From contig PEAM01000020.1 of NCBI GenBank assembly GCA_002753565.1, positions 1 to 64,000 of the forward strand: a DNA stretch of 64,000 nucleotides, read 5' to 3'. The translations under genes and the position numbers were made by a program. Below are positions 1-7,400 of the stretch, in pieces. Each line of letters opens with the position of its first letter. Positions within the stretch are counted from its first letter, which is position 1. Below the pieces are notes generated by a model that made no database searches, was not told the DNA's origin, and saw only the letters and a list, made by a program, of their open reading frames with translations. Source of the DNA: Magnetococcales bacterium (GTDB lineage Bacteria > Pseudomonadota > Magnetococcia > Magnetococcales > JADFYX01).

Positions 1-530
1 GATTGTCTAAAAGATCAAAAGCTTCCCTTCCCTTCGGCCTAAGCCTTCAATGAAGTTCCGCTGCTACAGTCTTGCTGCAGTCCCGTGTACCGGGACGACA
101 GAAACTACTCGTTTAGCCCTATCCTTGCAAGTAAAAAAATCAATCAAAACTAACTTTTTTTAATATACTAATATTTTCAATAAGATAATATGGTTGCTTT
201 CTGTTGATTATTCCTCGTGATGTGGTGCTTGGGGCTTGCTGCCCTGGCAGGGTTTTAAAAACAAAACATCAAAAAGGGCGACATTTGATTCTCGTGTAAT
301 GGCTTTTTGCGATTTTTTTGCCTTTTGATTTCAGCAATACGTGGTGAAAGGTCCCTTTTCATCTAAGCTTTATCTGGCATTCTAACGCCTTCCATCCTGA
401 TTCGAACCTACCTTATTTTGGTTAGATTAAGAAAAAGGACCTTTTTATGGTGAATCCTATTTTGCTAGAATGGTTGTCAGCACTTTCCAACCTATTTATG
501 ATTCTGCTTTTTAATTTTGGAGTAGCAAAA
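1..530. other. Non-coding leader region with several small inverted repeats
   Basis: No convincing gene was seen here. Bases 1-125 contain closely spaced inverted repeats: GGC-CTAA-GCC near 38-47, CTTCA-A-TGAAG near 47-57, and GTCCCG-TGTAC-CGGGAC at 80-96. Together they look like a compact structured RNA or the end of one that begins left of the window, but no known RNA family was recognised and the strand is unknown. Further on, AAAGGTCC at 347-354 is complementary to GGACCTTT at 437-444, just upstream of the first gene. The rest is AT-rich and plausible promoter territory for the gene at 531. Confidence 0.3.
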
Positions 531-893
531 ATGAAAAAGTCAGTTGCCGCCCTCTCTTTCGCTTTTCTTATGGGATCTTTCACCCTTACCCTCCCCCATT
601 CTGCAGAGGCCTGGTGGGGTGGTCCTTTCAATGGGCCATTCAATAATGGCTACTATCCGAATCATGGCGATTATTATTCGGGGGGCTACCCTCCAGGTTA
701 TGGACCTGGTTACTATCCCAATGGCGGCCCAGGCTACTACCCACCACCGCCATATGGCTACTATCCTGACCAAGGCTATTATGGTGGAGACCCTTTCCCT
801 TACTATGAAGAAGATTTTCAACCTAACCTGGGTATGGGTGACTATCCTACAAATGGTCCGGCTTCCTGGATGCCCTGGAGCCTGCAGAACTAG
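531..893 (+). CDS. Secreted Gly/Tyr/Pro-rich protein, sulfur-globule-protein-like
   Basis: A 120-residue protein starting at ATG 531, chosen because GGAG lies 8 bases upstream and the product then begins with a clean signal peptide (MKKS, then a hydrophobic stretch, cleavage probably after AEA near residue 27). The mature part is built almost wholly of Gly, Tyr, Pro and Asn in loose YYP-NGG and GYYP-like repeats, starting with a Trp pair. This composition is known for sulfur globule envelope proteins (SgpA/B type) of purple sulfur bacteria and for some eggshell-like or matrix proteins. A role in coating periplasmic sulfur globules is inference from composition alone. A longer upstream frame exists (ATG 447), but it would bury the signal peptide. 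No cysteines or catalytic motifs are visible. It stands alone on its strand. Confidence 0.6.
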   Translation: MKKSVAALSFAFLMGSFTLTLPHSAEAWWGGPFNGPFNNGYYPNHGDYYSGGYPPGYGPGYYPNGGPGYYPPPPYGYYPDQGYYGGDPFPYYEEDFQPNLGMGDYPTNGPASWMPWSLQN

Positions 894-1076
894 TACGCAT
901 CCATCTGGATGATAAGGTCGAGGGAGGCGGGGGTAAAGAGGCTTGTGGACTGCTGGTGCAGATGGCGGGCCGAGCCTTTAGCGTTCCAACCCTTTTCTGC
1001 TACTCGTTCACAACGGAACAACACATTACTTACCGTTTGCTTTCACAGAAACAATGATTGGATCAAGGTTGCCATT

Positions 1077-1400
1077 ATGAAATCTGTCTGCGCCAATGAG
1101 CAGGACTCCATTATTAAAATCAAGGTTAAGCTGCTGGAGAAAGTCAAGAAACTGGGGGGAAAAGAGAGGAGAAAGCAGGCGGCAAAAATTTTTGATCTGT
1201 TTGACAACCTGCCTGACTTTAAAAACATCAAGCTTGTTGATGTAAAATGCAAAAAATGCACCTATCCCGATTGCGACCATGCCCAGAGCATGGTCGACCT
1301 GTTGGATGAAATTTCAACGGCCAAAGCGGAGGATGTCACAACACAAGCTGAGAGAAACCAATATATTAAAAAGCTGTTCAGGAAAAAGTGTGCTCCCTGA
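1077..1400 (+). CDS. Small Cys-cluster hypothetical protein
   Basis: A 107-residue protein with no family I recognise. The start at ATG 1077 is preferred over the upstream in-frame ATG 909 because AAGG sits about 8 bases before it, and the upstream extension is Arg/Trp-rich and looks non-coding. The product is very basic in its N-terminal half (many Lys in amphipathic helix-like stretches). It then carries C58-x2-C61-x4-C66-x-H68, a spacing that could bind zinc or another metal, followed by a helical tail. Soluble, no signal peptide. It converges with the next gene, leaving only 43 bases between stop codons. A nucleic-acid or regulatory role is possible but unsupported. Confidence 0.5.
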   Translation: MKSVCANEQDSIIKIKVKLLEKVKKLGGKERRKQAAKIFDLFDNLPDFKNIKLVDVKCKKCTYPDCDHAQSMVDLLDEISTAKAEDVTTQAERNQYIKKLFRKKCAP

Positions 1401-1443
1401 ACAACTCAACCACCATGACCGCCGACCCGCCTCTCATCTTGAC

Positions 1444-2271
1444 TCAGGCCTCTTCTGTTCCTGAAACCTTTTCAAGCTCTTCCAAGAAGCGGCCTAGCAG
1501 GTCTTTGGCTCCGTTGGTGTCTGACTCCCGTTGCGGTTCCCGTTGGACTGATCGGTCAATCAGAGCCATCAGGGTCTCCACCTGTTGCCAATATTGGTCG
1601 AGAGTCAGGGAATATAGTGCTTGGGAAGTTCCCTCCTCTCCCTTCTGATCAGATGGCTGCCCTTCTGCCATCAACGATCCGAAAAACAGCCCAGATACCA
1701 ACATTTTGTCCATTTCAGAGGCTTCAGAACTGGCCTGATCCCATGCCTTCATCACCTTTTCTGGTGCACCGGCTGGGGGAAAGTCCCACTGGTTGGGTTG
1801 GGTGTTGCTTCCCAATCCGTTATCGCGATTAAAAAAGGAGTCGGAAACTTGCTGGAACAGAGCCTTGGCCTCTTCAAAGATCATCTGGCTGCCAGCACTG
1901 GATGCCAGACCGTATTCAATGGATTGGAAGGTTGATTTTTGGCTGGAGTTGAGGGATTGAATGAAATTAAAAGGGTCCTGGGAGCCGACCTTCTTATCGC
2001 CGCTAAGCATACTGGCAAAAAGATGGATATTCTCCTCCGAGGAGCGATCTAAAAAGGAGCCTCCTTGCCCCATGCCGGGAAAAAAAGGTGAGTTGGCGGA
2101 GAGTCCATCGGGTTGGCGGGCGGCCATCTCATCCAAAATAGCCATAAAATCATTCTTCTTATCACAAGGACACCCACCATCCACAGCAGATGCGTGCTCA
2201 CTCCCGACCTGAGAACGATACGTCACCTGGGATACAGTCATTACCTGGGCTACGATATTGGCAGAAATCAT
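1444..2271 (-). CDS. Hypothetical soluble protein, 275 residues
   Basis: An open frame of 275 codons from ATG 2271, with AAGG about 8-10 bases upstream. I do not recognise the family. Residues 33-38 hold a GCPCDK motif that could bind metal. The rest is rich in Ser, Gln, Phe and acidic residues, with a C-terminal helical stretch (about 225-270) of alternating Leu and charged residues. There is no signal peptide or membrane segment. Its upstream neighbour on the same strand is rlmN, separated by about 170 bases that contain a nested hairpin, so it is probably transcribed independently. The protein is likely real because of length, coding-like composition and a plausible ribosome binding site. 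Confidence 0.55.
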   Translation of the reverse strand: MISANIVAQVMTVSQVTYRSQVGSEHASAVDGGCPCDKKNDFMAILDEMAARQPDGLSANSPFFPGMGQGGSFLDRSSEENIHLFASMLSGDKKVGSQDPFNFIQSLNSSQKSTFQSIEYGLASSAGSQMIFEEAKALFQQVSDSFFNRDNGLGSNTQPNQWDFPPAGAPEKVMKAWDQASSEASEMDKMLVSGLFFGSLMAEGQPSDQKGEEGTSQALYSLTLDQYWQQVETLMALIDRSVQREPQRESDTNGAKDLLGRFLEELEKVSGTEEA

Positions 2272-2396
2272 GGCTTCAACCTTTTGCTAACGTTAAATGA
2301 GTTATTACAAACTCTATAACCGCAAAGGAGGTGCCAATTCTAGTATCTTTTTTGTTTTCAATAAGATAGTTAAGGAATGCACAATAAGAGGGGCAA

Positions 2397-2441
2397 TTTT
2401 TGCCGCATTCAAACCGGGCAAATTGTGCCCTTTGGCAAAAA
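2397..2441. other. Nested inverted repeat downstream of rlmN
   Basis: TTTTTGCC at 2397-2404 pairs with GGCAAAAA at 2434-2441, and inside it GGGCA at 2416-2420 pairs with TGCCC at 2426-2430. It lies 3 bases after the rlmN stop. There is no T-run directly after the structure in the direction of rlmN transcription, so it is not a textbook intrinsic terminator. It could still stall polymerase or protect the 3' end. Confidence 0.4.
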
Positions 2442-2443
2442 AG

Positions 2444-3481
2444 TTAAAGGCGACTACCCTTTAACTGTCCACAAGCGGCCTGGATATCCTCACCACGACG
2501 CTCTCGGATCACCGTTACCAAGCCGGTTTTCCCCACCCAATCTTGAAACTGTTTGATGGTTTGGGCTGATGAGGGTCGATAGGGGGTTCCCGGCCAGGGG
2601 TTGAAAGGGATCAGGTTGACTTTGGAGGGGATGCCGGAAAGGTACCGAACCAACCCCTGAGCATCCTCCAAGCTATCATTGACCCCCTCCAGCATGACAT
2701 ACTCCCAGGTGATACTGCGGTTGCTCTTGAGTGGGTAGGCCAAGGCCCCTTGGCGAAGGGCGGACAGGTTGTATTTTTTATTGATGGGCACCAACACATC
2801 CCGCACCTCATCCCGCACACTATGCAGAGAGATGGCCAGATTGATACCCAGATCATAACCAGCTTGAACCATCTTGGGAACAATGCCAGAGGTGGACAGA
2901 GTGATTTTTCGGGTTCCGATAGCCAGACCGGAACCATCGAGTATAATACGGACCGCTTTAACCACCGCATCATAGTTATAGAGTGGCTCACCCATACCCA
3001 TCAAAACAATGTTGGTCAGCCTCTGCCCTCCAGCCTCTACCTGTGCCCGGGCAAAGGTCACCTGTTCGACGATTTCTGATGTGGTCAGATTGCGGGCCAA
3101 CTTCTGGGTACCGGTGTGACAAAACGGACAGGAGAGGCTGCACCCCACCTGAGAGGAGATACAGAGCGTCCCCCGCTCTTCCTCGGGAATATAAACAGTC
3201 TCGACCTGCTGGTTATCGGTAAAGGAGAGCAACCATTTAATGGTGCCATCTGAGGAGAGCTGTTGGGATTGAACCGTTGGGCGTAGCGGTTGACAACAGG
3301 CCTCCAACTTGGCACGAAACAGCTTGGAGAGGTCGGTCATCTCACCGACCTCTCCAGCCAGCTTGACATAGAGCCACGACCAGAGCTGCTTGGCCCGGAA
3401 CGGTTTTTCATCCCATTGAGCCAACAGTTGGGTTATCTCTTCCCGGCTCAGGCCGGTCAGTCGAATGGCTTTATCGTTCAT
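2444..3481 (-). CDS. rlmN: Dual-specificity 23S rRNA/tRNA adenine-C2 methyltransferase
   Basis: A radical SAM enzyme that methylates C2 of A2503 in 23S rRNA and A37 of some tRNAs in the cytoplasm. The 345-residue product has the family length. The iron-sulfur cluster motif CSLSCPFC (Cys 114, 118, 121) is present. The C-terminal ACGQL supplies the methyl-carrying cysteine (Cys 337), and GMGEPL in the middle is the usual SAM-binding GGE-type motif. The N-terminal 95 residues match the helical RNA-binding domain. ATG 3481 is chosen over an in-frame TTG at 3484 because AGAGGA lies just upstream at the better spacing. ndk follows upstream on the same strand 21 bases away, so the two are probably co-transcribed. 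Confidence 0.95.
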   Translation of the reverse strand: MNDKAIRLTGLSREEITQLLAQWDEKPFRAKQLWSWLYVKLAGEVGEMTDLSKLFRAKLEACCQPLRPTVQSQQLSSDGTIKWLLSFTDNQQVETVYIPEEERGTLCISSQVGCSLSCPFCHTGTQKLARNLTTSEIVEQVTFARAQVEAGGQRLTNIVLMGMGEPLYNYDAVVKAVRIILDGSGLAIGTRKITLSTSGIVPKMVQAGYDLGINLAISLHSVRDEVRDVLVPINKKYNLSALRQGALAYPLKSNRSITWEYVMLEGVNDSLEDAQGLVRYLSGIPSKVNLIPFNPWPGTPYRPSSAQTIKQFQDWVGKTGLVTVIRERRGEDIQAACGQLKGSRL

Positions 3482-3502
3482 CAATCCTCTTGAAAGCCAC
3501 CA

Positions 3503-3931
3503 TCAGGGACGTGAGCAGATCTCAGAGCCGCTGAAAAAATAGGCCATTTCAACAGCCGCTGTCTCTGGGGCATCGGAGCCATGTACAGCATTGGCTTCGA
3601 TACTCTCGGCAAAGTCAGCACGAATGGTGCCTGCTTTGGCCTCTTTGGGGTTGGTGGCACCCATGGTCTCCCGGTTTGTCTGGATGGCGTTCTCTCCTTC
3701 CAAGATCTGCACCATGATGGGGCCGGAACTCATATAGTCGGTCAGGTCGTTATAAAAAGGTCTCTCTTTATGAACAGCATAAAACTCACCGGCCTGGGCC
3801 TTGGTTAGATGAACCATGCGGGATGCGACAATACGCAGGCCAGCCGCTTCAAATCGGGCATAAATTTGACCAATGACATTTTTGGCAACCGCATCGGGCT
3901 TTACTATGGAAAAAGTACGTTCTACTGCCAT
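3503..3931 (-). CDS. ndk: Nucleoside diphosphate kinase
   Basis: Transfers the terminal phosphate of ATP to other nucleoside diphosphates, balancing NTP pools. The 142-residue product has the normal length. It begins [14 protein letters not shown], the conserved N-terminal strand, and carries the active-site NAVHGSD with phospho-histidine His117. ATG 3931 is chosen because GAGGAG lies about 6 bases upstream; an in-frame start 17 codons earlier (3982) would add a non-conserved tail. It lies directly upstream of rlmN on the same strand. The leader upstream contains a strong hairpin at 3985-4009. Confidence 0.96.
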   Translation of the reverse strand: MAVERTFSIVKPDAVAKNVIGQIYARFEAAGLRIVASRMVHLTKAQAGEFYAVHKERPFYNDLTDYMSSGPIMVQILEGENAIQTNRETMGATNPKEAKAGTIRADFAESIEANAVHGSDAPETAAVEMAYFFSGSEICSRP

Positions 3932-4282
3932 GTTGTTCTCCTCGTCTACCTGTGGATAAATCTGTGGATAAAATTTGGACAAAGGAGGAAACCCCTTGGG
4001 TTTCCTCTAAAAAAAGCGATTGGGCAGAATCCCAACAATGCCGATCATTTTCATTTAAAATCAATGCTTTACAAAAACATCCCTCGTATATTTTCCACAC
4101 ACCAAAAGGGTGAAAAACTGATCCTTGTACAAAAGCTGAAAAACTTCAAACTGTGAATAACTTTCACACTGTCATAAAAAGAATAAAGCCTTGTTTTTTC
4201 CAAACAAAGGGGTGTTACAAGCTGGATTTGATCTCTATAGGCAGACTGTGTGTCAATTTTTCTTCCACCAGCCAAAAGGCCC
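3932..4282. other. Intergenic region upstream of ndk
   Basis: No gene is supported in this stretch. It holds an inverted repeat of GAGGAAACCC with GGGTTTCCTC at about 3986-4009, followed in neither direction by a clean T-run, so it is a leader hairpin of ndk rather than an obvious terminator. A TTGACA at 4252-4257 on the minus strand could be a -35 box for ndk, but no good -10 is placed 17 bases away. Bases 4215-4246 resemble 28037-28070 elsewhere in the window. Confidence 0.35.
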
Positions 4283-4316
4283 AATAAAAAGGCCGGGAAG
4301 TCCAAGACTCCCCGGC
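4283..4316 (-). terminator. Intrinsic terminator of the RTX gene
   Basis: Read on the minus strand, GCCGGGGAGTC and GACTTCCCGGC form a stem with a 3-base loop and one mismatch (4292-4316), followed at once by CTTTTTATT. It lies about 130 bases after the stop of the RTX gene and ends that transcript before ndk. Confidence 0.8.
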
Positions 4317-4443
4317 GCAACTTAGCATCATTCAACAAACAACCAAGCCACAACCGACCAACTGTTTACCATAGTTGGAGCGGTTTGGCTAACAACCTTC
4401 TTAAGTGCAGATCTTTTCCACGGCAAAAAAAGTCTCTCCGCTA

Positions 4444-7400
4444 CTAGATGGGGGAGTCGGCCAACGCCAAAAACTCGGCAGCCACCACATCCGCCGCCGT
4501 CCCCACCCCGACCAGTTTAGCCAGAATAACCGCATCCCCTGACTGGGAACTATCCGGGTCGAAGAAAAGATAGGAGTTGGCTGCATCCGAGTTGGAAAAG
4601 TTGGCTATAGCCAAGTAACTAGGAGCCACAGTAGTCATGGCTGAGCTTGATGATGTATCGACAGCCGCTTCCAAATTGGTAATATCGTCCACAGCACCAG
4701 ACGCCACGGTCACATTGAACAGGTTGACATTGGACTCAAAGAGGCCATCATTGTCCGAAAAGAGGTAGTTAAAACCGCTATCAGCAAAACCCAGGCCATC
4801 TTTCCCCGTCTGGAAGCCGGTAATAACGTCGACATCAGCCAAGGTTTGGGTGCCATGGTTCTGGGAGGTAAAGCCAAAGATATCGGCAACGTTATCATTA
4901 TTGTCCGTCAGGGTATCCACCCCCGCGCCACCGATCAACATGTCAGCCCCCGTACCACCAACCAGGGTATCATCGCCATCACCACCAAGCAGCCATCCAC
5001 CACCAGCACCCAGTTTGATGGTATCATTACCCTTTCCACCATAGATATTAACTTCAATGGTGCTATTGTTTGCACTCATGTCGATGGTATCTGCCCCGCC
5101 ACGACCAAAGAATAAAGCCCCTTCTGTGGTATCGGAGACAAGGTTACTGAGATAGGAAGCATCAAAACTGTCATCACCTGTTGTCCCGGCAAAAAGAAAC
5201 CCCTCCCCGCCAGAAAAAATATCATTCAAATCACTACTATCCAGAACAAAGGTCCCAGCCCTGACATCGTGTTTGAACTCACCCGCATCGAAGACTATCT
5301 CTTCGATGGTATTTTCAACCAAGATCAGATAGTCCTGATCAACTATATCCCCATCAAAAGTGCCCAAACCATCGACATCGACCTGAATACGCAGGGTATC
5401 GACACCAAGGGTATTGATCGGATCGGTGGAAATCTTGGCTACCATATTTTCCATGTTCTCAAAAATCAGCCGATCTCGTCCACTGGTTGATGAGTCCCCA
5501 TTATCGAAGATGGAGATGGTCTGAATATCATCATGAGACTCATAGTCGGAGAAAAAAAAGTCGGTATTTTCAGCATAGGTGGTCAAACCACTCCGACTAC
5601 CGATAAAAGAGGTTCCGTACTCAATCCCCCAGGTCTCAGCCTGAAGCTTAATGTTTTCGACACCAAAGGCGTTGACCTGAGCCTGGGTCAAATAGCCTTG
5701 GCCATTGTTGGAAAAATCGGCAAGAACCGTCCAACTGTCCGAACTGGGGTCATTTCCGTAGAGAACAGCTTGCTTTGCGCCCATGCTGTGAGTAAGAAAG
5801 GCAAAAACACCAGCAGAGCCCAAAGAGGTTGAATAGTCAGAATCAATCTGATCACTAATATCGGTCCCGCTAAGTACCGTGTCCAGATCACCCGTCAGGG
5901 TAATCTCAAAATAGTTGACCCCCTCGGTCAGCTTATTGTCATTGTTGGAGAAAACATTATCGAAGGTTGCATCTCGAATTTTAAAAATATCTCGGGTAGG
6001 ATCAAAATCGACAATGGTATCCCACTCCGTGGATACAGCGCCCCCATCCGTCGGGTCGTAATAGACGAAGGCGTCATTGCCCTGAATCACATCATCACCC
6101 GAAAGGGTATCGGCACCCGCCCCACCAATAAGAATATCGTGATCATCCTGACCATAGAGGGTGTCATCGCCCTCTTCACCCAGCAGATAGTCCCAACCAG
6201 CACCACCATAGAGGGCATCCGCTCCGGCCCCGGCATAAATATCGTCATCACCGGTGTCTGTACCAGCGGCAGTACCACCATACAAGGTATTTCCATTGGT
6301 GGACAGATCCTGAATCAGATCATCCCCTACTCCTCCAGATACCGAACCGTCAAAGCTGCCGGAAAGAACGATCAGATCATCTCCTACACTACCTGTAGCC
6401 GATGATCCGGTTACATAGGAGATAAATTGACCCGTGGCAGAGTCATCGGTATTTTGATTATCAACCGCCCCCCAACTCGTATTATCCATACCGCCAAAAT
6501 CGCTATCCGTGTCATCCCAAAAAAGAATATAGCCTGGAGCAGAGAGGGTATCCCCTGGCAGGACATACTGACTCCTCAACATTAAAGAGTTATCGGTAAC
6601 ATTCCAAAAATAGTCAGATGGTGCCTCCTGGGTATAGATAAGGTCGGTGGTTGGGTCAAAGTCCTGTACTTTGGTAAACCACCCGCTGCCCCCCAGAATA
6701 AACGTATCACTGCCAACGCCACCACTCACCACATCGATCCCAGATCCAGACTCTCCTGGATAGAGATAATCATCACCAGTCCCACCGATGAGGGTATTGG
6801 CATGATGACTCAGATCGATAATACGATCATTTCCATCCCCACCATCTACCGTTGAACCATCCGCCTCGCTGGCTAAAATCAGCAAATCGCCATTGGTGGT
6901 ACCGTCGAGGGTTCCACCGGCCGTAATGAGAGATTTAATCATACTGCTGTCATTCAAGGTGACATTGAAAGCCTGGGCATCGGGACCGGTGCCCAAGTTG
7001 AAGCTAAAGCCATATTGATTGCTGCCGGAAAGAAAACCGGCAAAATCTATCAATCCCACATCGGGATCATAGGTAAAGTCAGATGCGGCGGAAGGGAGGT
7101 AGAGGGTATCTTCCAGAGCATAAAAATCAAAAATATGATCGATACCTCCCATTGAATCCGCCATCTTGAAGGTATCCTGCCCCTGTCCACCAAAAAGAAA
7201 ATCATCACCAACTCCACCATCTAACGAATCATCACCACTACTTCCATAGAGAATATCATTACCAGAACCTCCTGAGATGGTACCAGAAGAGGTTGCCACC
7301 AGAATATCATCACCTGATGTGGCGCTGGATGGATCGGTACCAAAGCCGATGGAGGAGATAAACAGGGCGCTGTCAAATCCCTGATCATGCGTATCAGCAA

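Noticed and set aside
3985-4018. Terminator before ndk
   Set aside because: The stem is strong, but on neither strand is it followed by a T-run; the run precedes it on the minus strand.
4069-4353. Minus-strand open frame of 94 codons between the RTX gene and ndk
   Set aside because: It runs through the intrinsic terminator at 4283-4316, has no ribosome binding site, and shows no recognisable motif.
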